11,269 nucleotides of DNA from Candidatus Woesearchaeota archaeon (GCA_007116645.1 SKIA01000014.1:1-11269), one strand, 5' to 3'. Shown: positions 1-5,982, counted from the stretch's first letter. Notes: generated by a model not told the origin, from the letters alone. Made by a program: numbers and translations.

Positions 1-16
1 CAAACGAACTGATTCT

Positions 17-811
17 ATGCTCTTTACTTCATTATACTCACTGCACATGCGCGAACTATTCGCCTACAGAGCATATTACCTTTTCTCACTACTCAGCGGT
101 CCGCTGTATTTTAGCGTACAATACTTTGTGTGGAGCGCGCTGCTCGCCGGAGGAGTCATAGCAGGGTATGAATTACACACAATCATCACGTACTTTGTAC
201 TCGTCATGCTGCTGCAATACTGGCACTGGGATCATAGCGACTATGATATTGCACAGTACGTGCGAGAAGGAACGCTAAATACCATATTGCTTCGGCCTCT
301 TACGCTTCAGAGATGGCTGTTTACCAAAAAAGTCTCTTCAAGAAGCATCGCAATAGTCCTAGAAATAATTCCGTTATCAACTCTTGCAGTACTTGTGTTC
401 GGAATACAAGTGCTCACACCCCAAGGAGTGCTACTTTCCTTTTTATGCATGCTCATCATTGTGTTCGTAATGCGCTTTATCATTAACATGATAATTGGTC
501 ACGCAGCGTTTTGGATGACAAATATCCACGGATTGCGCATGCTCTTTATACCAGTGTTCTTGTTCATGACAGGAGGGCTCTTCCCGCTAGACATCTTGCC
601 GATGTGGGCACAGCACATCATGTTTTGGCTGCCAGCACAATTCGTTGTGTACGCGCCTGCAAGCTTGTTTATGGGAACGTACTCGTTAGCAGGATACACT
701 GACCCTTGGTTTGTAGTGTTACTTGCGGCCGCGTGGACTATTGCGCTATACATGGTGCTGCTTTGGGTGCAGTCGCGCGCACGCGCAAAGTATGAAGGAG
801 TAGGACAATGA
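17..811 (+). CDS. ABC-2 type exporter permease, COG4587-like (ABC2_membrane_6/DUF990 group)
   Basis: This 264-residue integral membrane protein is probably one half of the membrane channel of an ABC exporter whose substrate is unknown. About six hydrophobic segments are visible, near residues 22-48, 53-70, 110-130, 137-163, 172-190 and 229-250. The stretch REGTLNTILLRPL (83-95) and the late GGLFPLDILPMW (186-197), followed by LPAQFVVYAP, match my recollection of this permease family, in which two related permeases (COG4587 and COG3694) pair with one ATPase (COG4586). All three are present here in tandem. The gene ends in TGA and overlaps the next start by four bases (ATGA), which implies translational coupling. 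No clear Shine-Dalgarno site is visible in the 16 bases before the start. Because the window begins there, the promoter and any upstream operon member cannot be seen. The family call is fairly safe; the substrate cannot be inferred. Confidence 0.85.
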   Translation: MLFTSLYSLHMRELFAYRAYYLFSLLSGPLYFSVQYFVWSALLAGGVIAGYELHTIITYFVLVMLLQYWHWDHSDYDIAQYVREGTLNTILLRPLTLQRWLFTKKVSSRSIAIVLEIIPLSTLAVLVFGIQVLTPQGVLLSFLCMLIIVFVMRFIINMIIGHAAFWMTNIHGLRMLFIPVFLFMTGGLFPLDILPMWAQHIMFWLPAQFVVYAPASLFMGTYSLAGYTDPWFVVLLAAAWTIALYMVLLWVQSRARAKYEGVGQ

Positions 812-1587
812 AGCAGTGGCTGCGCCTTGAAGCAGTGTGTGCATCACTTGCTCTTCGCTCACGAATGGCATACCGACTAGATTTTGCGCTTAGCTTCACA
901 GGAATGTTTCTTGCACACCTCGCTATGCCAGTGTATATCGTGCTCTTATACGGAGTATCTCAAGGCTTTGGAGAATGGACGCTTAGCGACATGCTCCTTC
1001 TCACAGGATTCATCCAGCTCGCAAGAGGAGTGATGAGCATGTTCATGTCAGGTCTTATCTGGCATACAAACGAGCGCGTACACAGAGGAACGTTTGACCT
1101 CTTGCTCTTGGCACCTGTGAACAGTCTTGGACACCTCATCAATAGATCAATAGACTTTGAAGATGCCGGACAGTTTCTCTCAGGGCTGGCAGTATTTGTT
1201 ATCGCAGTAGTATACGCACAAATAAGTTGGCTGCAATTACTTGTACTCTTGTTGCTATTGCCATTTGCAATAGCATTTTTTGCAAGTCTATTCATCTTTT
1301 CAGCAGCAATAACAGTGCGCTACATCAGTACTTTGCGACTCTTTGAGTTCTCAGACATTGCAGGGCAATACTCGCAATTTCCACTAAGTATATACCCATC
1401 ACTACTCGGAACAGTATTTTTGACGCTCATACCACTGGGAGCAGCAGGATACATACCCGTAGGAGTCGTTATGGGACAACTCTCAACAATCATGCTTGGA
1501 GCAATGATCTTTCCAGTCCTCTTCTTAGCAATGAGCGTGTGGTACTGGCAAAACACACTTAAACACTACACGAGTGCAGGAGGATAG
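808..1587 (+). CDS. ABC-2 type exporter permease, COG3694-like
   Basis: This 259-residue protein is the second permease of the exporter. It has about six hydrophobic segments, near residues 28-50, 60-82, 119-137, 140-166, 195-215 and 228-248. The HRGTFDLLLLAPVN stretch (92-105) parallels the GTLNTILLRPL segment of the first permease, so the two are distant paralogues expected to form a heterodimer. The GQYSQFPLSIYP motif (186-197), followed by a hydrophobic run and GYIPVGV, is typical of the COG3694 group as I recall it. The start overlaps the previous stop (ATGA), and GGAG at 797-800 lies seven bases before it. The ATPase gene begins two bases after this stop. No truncation or oddity is visible. 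Confidence 0.85.
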   Translation: MKQWLRLEAVCASLALRSRMAYRLDFALSFTGMFLAHLAMPVYIVLLYGVSQGFGEWTLSDMLLLTGFIQLARGVMSMFMSGLIWHTNERVHRGTFDLLLLAPVNSLGHLINRSIDFEDAGQFLSGLAVFVIAVVYAQISWLQLLVLLLLLPFAIAFFASLFIFSAAITVRYISTLRLFEFSDIAGQYSQFPLSIYPSLLGTVFLTLIPLGAAGYIPVGVVMGQLSTIMLGAMIFPVLFLAMSVWYWQNTLKHYTSAGG

Positions 1588-1589
1588 GC

Positions 1590-2567
1590 ATGGATATCAT
1601 AACAATCAGGGATTTGAGTAAAACATTTCGTGTGCCCAAACGAAAAGAAGGCCTTACAAGCGCATTTCGAAGTCTTTTTTTCCGTGAGTACGAAATAAAA
1701 CACGCAGTACAAAACGTCTCGTTCACAGTGAAAAGCGGCGAGATTGTGGGCTTGCTTGGACCAAACGGCGCAGGAAAAAGCACGATTATCAAAGCACTCA
1801 CCGGAATTCTTAATCCTACTTCAGGAGAGGTACGTGTGCTCGGATTTGAACCGTTCTCGCAAAGAAAGCAGTACGTGCGATACATCGGAGCATTGTTTGG
1901 GCAAAAAAGCCAGTTATGGTGGGATATTCCGCCCGCAGACAGCTTTTCTCTTTCACAACATCTCTACGATATCGAGCCCGAAGAGTTTGAGAGAAGAAAA
2001 CAAGAACTTGTCACAAGACTAGGAATCCAAGACGTTATCTACAGACCAGCAAGAAACCTTTCTTTAGGAGAGCGAATGAAATGCGAGTTTGTCATGGCAC
2101 TATTGCACCGCCCAAAACTCGTTTTCTTAGACGAACCAACAATAGGACTTGACGTGTTTGCAAAACAAGCAATCAGAGACTTTATTCACTACACAAACAA
2201 AGAGTATGGCACCACATACATCCTCACTACACACGACATGGATGACATAGAACACCTCGCACACCGCGTTATCGTTATTAACAACGGAGAAAAAGTGTTT
2301 GATGACAGCCTAAAGGCATTACGAGAAATCGCTGGCAAAACAAAACACGTGCGCATCGTCACACAAGAAAAACTTCCTAAACTCCCTAAAAAGGGCATTT
2401 CAGAACTGCAAACTATCTCTGATTATGAAGCACAATTCGTTTTGAACAGAGAAATACTAGGAATACGAGAACTGGTAGGAAAAATAGCACAAAAAACAGA
2501 CATTATCGACCTTACCATCACAGACCCGCCAGTAGAAGAAGTAATTTCACAGCTGTACAAGCAATAA
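1590..2567 (+). CDS. ABC transporter ATP-binding protein, COG4586-like
   Basis: This 325-residue cytoplasmic ATPase powers the exporter formed with the two preceding permeases. All nucleotide-binding motifs are present: Walker A GPNGAGKST (57-65), Q-loop Gln105, a signature reading LSLGE (157-161) rather than the canonical LSGGQ, Walker B LVFLDEP (177-183) with the catalytic Glu182, D-loop GLD (186-188) and the switch His215 in TTHD. The long N-terminal insertion before Walker A and the roughly 100-residue C-terminal extension fit the COG4586 group, which is longer than a minimal ABC domain. GGAGG at 1579-1583, inside the end of the permease gene, provides a good ribosome-binding site six bases before the ATG. 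The ATPase gene comes last in the operon. The transported substrate is unknown. Confidence 0.92.
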   Translation: MDIITIRDLSKTFRVPKRKEGLTSAFRSLFFREYEIKHAVQNVSFTVKSGEIVGLLGPNGAGKSTIIKALTGILNPTSGEVRVLGFEPFSQRKQYVRYIGALFGQKSQLWWDIPPADSFSLSQHLYDIEPEEFERRKQELVTRLGIQDVIYRPARNLSLGERMKCEFVMALLHRPKLVFLDEPTIGLDVFAKQAIRDFIHYTNKEYGTTYILTTHDMDDIEHLAHRVIVINNGEKVFDDSLKALREIAGKTKHVRIVTQEKLPKLPKKGISELQTISDYEAQFVLNREILGIRELVGKIAQKTDIIDLTITDPPVEEVISQLYKQ

Positions 2568-2570
2568 CGC

Positions 2571-2577
2571 TTAAAAA
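2571..2577 (+). promoter_or_regulatory. Predicted TATA box of the L7Ae operon
   Basis: TTAAAAA lies just after the ABC ATPase stop. Counting about 26 bp from its centre predicts transcription starting near base 2600, immediately before the kink-turn at 2603. The bases AAAGCAAC that follow also occur directly after the TATA box of the EF-1A gene, which supports the call. There is no T-rich terminator between the ATPase gene and this site, so read-through from the ABC operon remains possible. Confidence 0.55.
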
Positions 2578-2602
2578 GCAACGCTCATTCTCTCACTTAC
2601 AA

Positions 2603-2625
2603 CCAATGAGGCCGAAAGGCTGAGG
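2603..2625 (+). promoter_or_regulatory. Kink-turn in the leader of the L7Ae gene (probable L7Ae autoregulatory site)
   Basis: The elements read in order: CC (2603-2604), a three-base bulge AAU (2605-2607), GA (2608-2609), GGCC (2610-2613), a GAAA tetraloop (2614-2617), GGCU (2618-2621), GA (2622-2623) and GG (2624-2625). This gives a non-canonical stem of four pairs (one G-U), tandem sheared G-A pairs, the bulge, and a two-pair canonical stem. It follows the kink-turn consensus and resembles the CCAAUGAGG...GAGG core of the U4 snRNA 5' stem-loop bound by the eukaryotic L7Ae homologue. L7Ae is the archaeal kink-turn binder, and repression of its own mRNA through a leader kink-turn has been reported in other archaea. 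The canonical stem is only two pairs and competes with the next hairpin. Confidence 0.75.
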
Positions 2626-2647
2626 AGATCACGATTCTCGTGTCTCC
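2624..2647 (+). promoter_or_regulatory. Strong leader hairpin overlapping the kink-turn, possible anti-sequestration arm
   Basis: GGAGA (2624-2628) pairs with UCUCC (2643-2647), and CACGA (2630-2634) pairs with UCGUG (2638-2642). One bulged U lies at 2629 and the loop is UUC: ten pairs in 24 bases. The first two G bases are the same ones that close the kink-turn. The 3' arm UCUCC could instead pair with the Shine-Dalgarno GGAGG (2651-2655) across a three-base loop, so the element sits between two alternative folds. Confidence 0.7.
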
Positions 2648-2650
2648 AAT

Positions 2651-2655
2651 GGAGG
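2651..2655 (+). promoter_or_regulatory. Shine-Dalgarno site of the L7Ae gene
   Basis: GGAGG ends nine bases before the ATG at 2665 and fixes the choice of start. It is complementary to UCUCC at 2643-2647, including one U-G pair, so it can be occluded in a small hairpin. Confidence 0.75.
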
Positions 2656-2664
2656 ACACAACAC

Positions 2665-2997
2665 ATGGAAAACGCATTACAAGCAATCGAAGTCGCTCGT
2701 GAATCGGGCAAAATCCGTAAAGGAGTCAACGAAGTAACCAAAGCAGTTGAGCGAGGAAAAGCACAACTTGTCGTCATCGCAAACGACGTCAACCCAAAAG
2801 AACTCGTCATGCACCTACCAGTGCTTTGCGAAGAAAAGGGCGTTCAATGCGTACAAGACGCATGCTCAAAAGAAGAACTCGGAGCAGCAGCAGGACTTGC
2901 AGTAGGAACAGTAGCAGTCGCTATTACCACCGCAGGAAAAGCAAAAGAACTCCTCTCTGAAGTCAAGAAAGAAGCAGCAGCAGCTACGGAGGAATAA
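2665..2997 (+). CDS. rpl7ae: Large-subunit ribosomal protein L7Ae (kink-turn binding protein)
   Basis: L7Ae is a component of the large ribosomal subunit and, in archaea, also the kink-turn binding core of box C/D and H/ACA particles and RNase P. The 110-residue sequence contains the RNA-binding signature KGVNEVTKAVERG (19-31), with Asn22, Glu23 and Lys26 matching residues that contact the sheared G-A pairs. It also has LVVIANDVNP (35-44), HLPVLCEEKGV (50-60) and SKEELGAAAGL (68-78). Compared with typical archaeal homologues of about 120 residues it lacks some 15 N-terminal residues, and it ends in an Ala/Glu-rich tail. GGAGG nine bases upstream supports this start. It heads the operon with S28e, L24e and NDK, and its leader carries a kink-turn, so it probably controls its own translation. 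Confidence 0.95.
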   Translation: MENALQAIEVARESGKIRKGVNEVTKAVERGKAQLVVIANDVNPKELVMHLPVLCEEKGVQCVQDACSKEELGAAAGLAVGTVAVAITTAGKAKELLSEVKKEAAAATEE

Positions 2998-2999
2998 GG

Positions 3000-3236
3000 A
3001 TGGCAGACGAAAAACAGACGCAGTTCACAAACGCCATTCCTGCAACAGTTGAAGAAATTGTTGGAAGAACAGGAACCCGAGGAGAAGCAACGCAAGTGCG
3101 CGTAAAAGTCCTCGAAGGTCGTGATAAGAACAAAATATTGCGCAGAAACGTACGCGGACCTGTACAACTAGGCGACGTACTCATGCTTCGAGAAACAGAA
3201 ATCGAAGCAAGACCGCTCTCAAGAGGTGGACGATAA
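3000..3236 (+). CDS. rps28e: Small-subunit ribosomal protein S28e
   Basis: S28e is a 30S subunit protein found in archaea and eukaryotes. The 78-residue sequence shows the family hallmarks: a short beta-barrel region beginning TPEEI-like (here ATVEEIVGRTG, 15-25), VRVKVLEGRDKNKILRRNVRGPV spanning 33-55, and the C-terminal LRETEIEAR (63-71). It is slightly longer than the usual 65-72 residues at both ends. GGAGG at 2988-2992, within the last codons of the L7Ae gene, lies seven bases before this ATG, and the two genes are separated by two bases. The stop overlaps the L24e start by one base (TAATG). This gene order is standard in archaea, so co-regulation with L7Ae is expected. Confidence 0.95.
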   Translation: MADEKQTQFTNAIPATVEEIVGRTGTRGEATQVRVKVLEGRDKNKILRRNVRGPVQLGDVLMLRETEIEARPLSRGGR

Positions 3237-3520
3237 TGGTTAAAAGCAGTTTCTCAGGAAAAGAAATCCCACCAGGAAAAGGGCTTATGTACGTCAAAAA
3301 AGACGGTAAGATCTTGTGGTTTATGAACCGCAAAGAAGAAAAGAACATGTTCAAACTTGGTCGCAAACCACGAACAGTAGCATGGACTGAAGAACACCGA
3401 AAAGCAAAAAACCAACGTATCGCAATGGCAACGCACAGCGAAGAGCAAAAAGCAGCGGAGAAACCAGCAGCTAAGAAAACTCCTGCCAAAAAAACAGCTA
3501 AAAAAGAGGCTAAAAAATGA
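3236..3520 (+). CDS. rpl24e: Large-subunit ribosomal protein L24e, zinc-finger cysteines lost, basic C-terminal extension
   Basis: This protein is recognised by SFSGKEIPPGKG (5-16), MYVKKDGKILWF (18-29) and FKLGRKPRTVAWT (39-51), in the expected operon position. Typical archaeal L24e is about 55-65 residues and binds zinc through CxxC...CxxxC. Here the four positions read Ser4, Ser7, Met30 and Glu34, so no zinc site remains. Eukaryotic L24e has likewise lost some or all of these cysteines and also reads SFSG. The protein continues past the usual end through TEEHRKAKNQ into an Ala/Lys/Pro-rich tail (about 71-94), giving 94 residues. The start shares one base with the S28e stop, and the TGA stop overlaps the NDK start (ATGA). 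The reading frame is intact, so this is not a frameshift artefact. Confidence 0.92.
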   Translation: MVKSSFSGKEIPPGKGLMYVKKDGKILWFMNRKEEKNMFKLGRKPRTVAWTEEHRKAKNQRIAMATHSEEQKAAEKPAAKKTPAKKTAKKEAKK

Positions 3521-3996
3521 TTGAGAGATCACTTGTGTTACTCAAACCAGACGCTGTTCAGCGATGCTTTGTTGGAGAAATCATCACTCGCTTTGAGCGT
3601 GCAGGCCTCAAAATGGTGGGTATGAAAATGGTATGGGTCGACAAAGACTTCTCAAAAGAACACTACGCAGAACACGTAGAAAAAGGATTTTATCCTGGCC
3701 TTGAGAGCATGATCACAGAAGGACCTGTCGTTGCAATGGTACTTGAAGGCGTTGAAGCAATCAGCACCATCAGAAAGATGGTTGGCGCAACAGAACCAAA
3801 AGCAGCAGCTCCAGGAACTATCCGTGGAGACTTTGCACACGTCAGCTACGGCTACGCAGACCAACAAAAAATCGGAGTAAAAAACCTTATTCACGCATCA
3901 GCAAACGCTGAAGACGCAGAAAAAGAAGTAGCTCTTTGGTTTGACGCAAAAGAAATGCACTCATACAAAACAGTGCACGACATGCACATCCTATAA
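3517..3996 (+). CDS. ndk: Nucleoside diphosphate kinase
   Basis: NDK transfers the terminal phosphate between nucleoside triphosphates and diphosphates through a phosphohistidine, and so supplies GTP and other NTPs. Visible family motifs are ERSLVLLKPDAVQR (3-16), GEIITRFERAGLKMV (20-34), HYAEH (49-53), FYPGL (58-62), GPVVAMVLEG (69-78) and APGTIRGDF (98-106). The active-site histidine is His126 in NLIHASAN (123-130). The 159-residue length includes an insert (about 107-122) that brings it above the 150 or so residues of the common form; similar inserts occur in other archaeal NDKs. The start overlaps the L24e stop, and GAGG at 3506-3509 lies seven bases upstream. The gene closes the operon; the infB gene that often follows in archaea is not here. 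Confidence 0.95.
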   Translation: MIERSLVLLKPDAVQRCFVGEIITRFERAGLKMVGMKMVWVDKDFSKEHYAEHVEKGFYPGLESMITEGPVVAMVLEGVEAISTIRKMVGATEPKAAAPGTIRGDFAHVSYGYADQQKIGVKNLIHASANAEDAEKEVALWFDAKEMHSYKTVHDMHIL

Positions 3997-3997
3997 A

Positions 3998-4021
3998 TTT
4001 TTTTTATTCTTACCTTTTTTT
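3998..4021 (+). terminator. T-rich terminator after ndk
   Basis: Eight T bases at 3998-4005 and seven at 4015-4021 follow the ndk stop directly. T-tracts without a strong hairpin are the usual archaeal transcription stop. The tract separates the ribosomal operon from the convergent minus-strand gene ending at 4022. Confidence 0.7.
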
Positions 4022-4393
4022 CTAACGATAATTCGCATCAGGCAAAGCTCCGCGCCACTCGCGATGCTCACCAAGAACATCGTCAATAACTTCGTGACGC
4101 GTAATGTGAAGACAAACAGCATCTACAGGATACCATTTCAGAGGATATGCACGACTCACAAACCTATTCACTTGAGAAACGACATCCTGATGCACCGCTG
4201 AAAATGATTCATTACCAGATCGCAAGGGTCGGACGTGAAGTGCGCTCGAACTAAATCATGCTTCGTATGCTGTATCATTAAAATTAAACTCTACAAGGGA
4301 ATCTTTGTGCGTGCAATTGTACTTGCCAAAAATTGCTTCAAGAGACGACTGTTCAGTTGCAGCGTCTTGTTGTATGGTTGCAGGTAGTGCCAT
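4022..4393 (-). pseudogene. Unknown 123-codon gene interrupted by one in-frame TGA
   Basis: On the minus strand, ATG at 4393-4391 opens a 45-codon frame beginning MALPATIQQDAATEQ and ending NDTAYEA. A TGA follows at 4258-4256, and the same frame then continues for 77 codons (FSSSALHVRPL ... REWRGALPDANYR) to TAG at 4024-4022. No shift of frame is needed and both halves look like ordinary soluble protein. An in-frame TAG a few codons upstream of the ATG limits how far it could extend. A TATA-like TTATATA at 4433-4427 predicts a start of transcription near 4404. I do not recognise the family. TGA is a normal stop elsewhere in the window (permease, L24e and the neighbouring surface protein), so a recent nonsense mutation or a sequencing error is the simplest reading. 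Recoding of UGA is the exciting but less likely one. Alternatively, TTG at 4225 could start a separate 67-residue protein. Confidence 0.5.
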
Positions 4394-4426
4394 TTCCAAT
4401 TCCCAAAACTAACAGGCATATACTCC

Positions 4427-4433
4427 TATATAA
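4427..4433 (-). promoter_or_regulatory. Possible TATA box of the interrupted small gene
   Basis: On the minus strand this reads TTATATA, in the 47-base gap after the 506-residue surface protein gene. It predicts a start near 4404, eleven bases before the ATG at 4393. It is isolated evidence, because AT-rich gaps produce such strings by chance. Confidence 0.35.
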
Positions 4434-4440
4434 TTCTAAC

Positions 4441-5961
4441 TCACAATTTAAATTCAGGAGGCTTGCTAGCACGAAGCACGACACCGCCAACAACAGACAT
4501 CGTTACTGCGAAAATAAGAAGAATGGTTGCGAGAATGCGAAGACCAGACCATCCCGTAGGAGCAGGAGCGGCAGTAGTTGTTGAAGGCTGAGGAGGAGTA
4601 GTCGTAGGCGTTGTTGGTTCAGGAGGATCATATCGTGCACCCACTGCGTATCGCTCAACAGCCTGTCCAGTTGCCGAAATAGTTACGACACCGTTACTGC
4701 GCGAAACACCTGAAACAGTCAGTTGCGACCAAGAACCTTGACTGTATCCAAACACTACAATATCATCTTCATGTAGTCCTTGGGAGACAAGCCACTCCTC
4801 ATCAAGGTTTGTAGTAAAAGAGATTGTGGAAGGGGACTCATCAGTGTTTTCAAGAGTAAACAACCCCACACTGTACAATACAGTATTAGGTCCCATATCG
4901 GTTTGCGTAGGAGCCTGGGCGGACTGCACAGATACTGGTTGGACGCGAAGTACTGCTTGGCGTGAAACTTCGCTAGGAAAATCAACTGTTACGCGACTCA
5001 CACCAGAATTCGTTTGGTGCGTATACTCAATACGAGGCATAGTCTGCTCATTATTAGTTGTTGTTTGCGTAGGAGGAGGAGCAGCTCCACCACCTCCGCC
5101 TCCCCCACCAGTACTAGGCGTTGAGGGCGTTGACGGTGTGCTTTGCTGAGCAATCGAAAACGAGATGGTGCTCGCAGAAGAAGTGAGTGAACTTTGAGCG
5201 TCACGACAACGCACATAATAGGTATGGCTAGAGCCGGTAAGGTCCTCAAGCAGGTGTTCGTGATCAGTACTATTAGTTTCTTCAAAAACAGTCATTGAAG
5301 AAAAAGATGCGCCTTGCGTTGTTGAAAAACGACAAAACGCAGGAACACTAGTAGTTACGAGTAATAATGTTTCAGTAGTGCCCACGCTCAATGTGCCAGT
5401 GGGCGCGAGATTGCTCAGGACAGGAGTGGTTCCCTCAGAAGGAGCAGAAACTACCTGGGTTGCGAGCGAGACAGTAGCAGAAGTTTCTTGTGCAGCGCTA
5501 TTTGCGAGCAGAACTTCTTCGAGCTCTATGTTTCCTTGCCCGCTTCCTATCGCTTCAAACACTAATTCAAGAAGCACTCCTGAACCATCAACTCCTTCTT
5601 CTGAGAGCCGAACTAAGAACAAATCGCTGACACTGCCCTGACTGACAACCATGCTTTCTTGTGGAAAAAACACGTCCTGACCAAAGAAATTTCCTGCACG
5701 CACTTCCTCAAGAGACAAGACATTATGATTAAATGATAACTCAAGCTGTGCTCCAAGAACATCAGAAGCACCACTAATAGTGACGTTCACAAACACTAAG
5801 TCATCACTAGAAACAGGAGTATTTGCTGCCTCTAGAACTGGAAATCCCTGTACATACGGATAATGCGGATTGACCATAAGCACGCACACCATAGCAATAG
5901 CGATGATTGTTAATAGTGCAAAAACGGCGCGACTTTCGGGCCATGCAGGTCGTGAATTCAT
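4441..5961 (-). CDS. Membrane-anchored surface protein: cohesin-like, Ig-like and PGF-pre-PGF-like domains
   Basis: This 506-residue protein is predicted to be displayed outside the cell. A hydrophobic N-terminal segment (13-31) serves as signal or anchor. A cohesin-like beta domain follows (about 43-168; note FVNVTISGAS, GAQLELSFNHNVL and the late GVDGSGVLLELVFEA). Next comes an Ig/FN3-like domain (about 180-272) with Cys210 and Cys252 placed for a disulfide and the phrase TYYVRCRDAQ. A linker of TPS repeats and eight glycines (274-298) leads to a domain (about 310-442) that resembles the archaeal PGF-pre-PGF domain, then a Thr/Pro stalk (445-468), a transmembrane helix (472-496) and a short tail. 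No PGF-CTERM sorting motif is visible. A TATA-like box centred near 5986 puts the transcription start at the ATG, implying a leaderless mRNA. It is paralogous to the 389-residue neighbour 41 bases upstream. Domain names are by recognition, not search. Confidence 0.8.
   Translation of the reverse strand: MNSRPAWPESRAVFALLTIIAIAMVCVLMVNPHYPYVQGFPVLEAANTPVSSDDLVFVNVTISGASDVLGAQLELSFNHNVLSLEEVRAGNFFGQDVFFPQESMVVSQGSVSDLFLVRLSEEGVDGSGVLLELVFEAIGSGQGNIELEEVLLANSAAQETSATVSLATQVVSAPSEGTTPVLSNLAPTGTLSVGTTETLLLVTTSVPAFCRFSTTQGASFSSMTVFEETNSTDHEHLLEDLTGSSHTYYVRCRDAQSSLTSSASTISFSIAQQSTPSTPSTPSTGGGGGGGGAAPPPTQTTTNNEQTMPRIEYTHQTNSGVSRVTVDFPSEVSRQAVLRVQPVSVQSAQAPTQTDMGPNTVLYSVGLFTLENTDESPSTISFTTNLDEEWLVSQGLHEDDIVVFGYSQGSWSQLTVSGVSRSNGVVTISATGQAVERYAVGARYDPPEPTTPTTTPPQPSTTTAAPAPTGWSGLRILATILLIFAVTMSVVGGVVLRASKPPEFKL
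5049..5137 (-). repeat. Low-complexity linker: TPS repeats followed by an eight-glycine run
   Basis: These bases encode residues 276-304 of the 506-residue surface protein: three TPS units, eight consecutive glycines, AAPPP and a Thr/Asn-rich stretch. It is a flexible spacer between two folded domains and a likely spot for length variation between strains. Confidence 0.7.
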
Positions 5962-5982
5962 ATACTCATTTCGCGAGTGCTC

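Noticed and set aside
2600..2650. Box C/D guide RNA reading of the L7Ae leader (AUGA ... CUGA)
   Set aside because: The spacing between the two boxes is only a four-pair stem with a tetraloop, with no room for guide sequences and no second C'/D' pair. A kink-turn regulatory element fits better.
2844..3532. Overlapping minus-strand frames opposite L7Ae, S28e and L24e
   Set aside because: The plus-strand genes are unmistakable ribosomal proteins; the opposite frames are rich in Ser, Cys and Phe, as expected from reversing Lys/Glu/Ala codons.
4256..4258. Genome-wide reassignment of UGA to an amino acid
   Set aside because: TGA ends the first permease, L24e and the 506-residue surface protein at sensible lengths, twice in tight ATGA overlaps, so it serves as a normal stop here.
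4303..4419. A 42-codon minus-strand frame starting at 4419 (MPVSFGNWKW...)
   Set aside because: GGAG lies only three bases before this ATG, too close to be convincing. The frame is short and overlaps the better-looking MALPATI frame, and it would start before the predicted transcription start.
3997..4440. tRNA or other structured RNA gene in the longest gap
   Set aside because: I saw no cloverleaf, no tRNA T-loop string and no GC-rich folded block; the gap is filled by the interrupted small gene and a T-rich terminator.
5049..5137. Possible CRISPR or tandem-repeat array
   Set aside because: The repetition is simple codon repetition within a protein linker (TPS and glycine runs), with no spaced direct repeats. 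No CRISPR-like array is present anywhere in the window.
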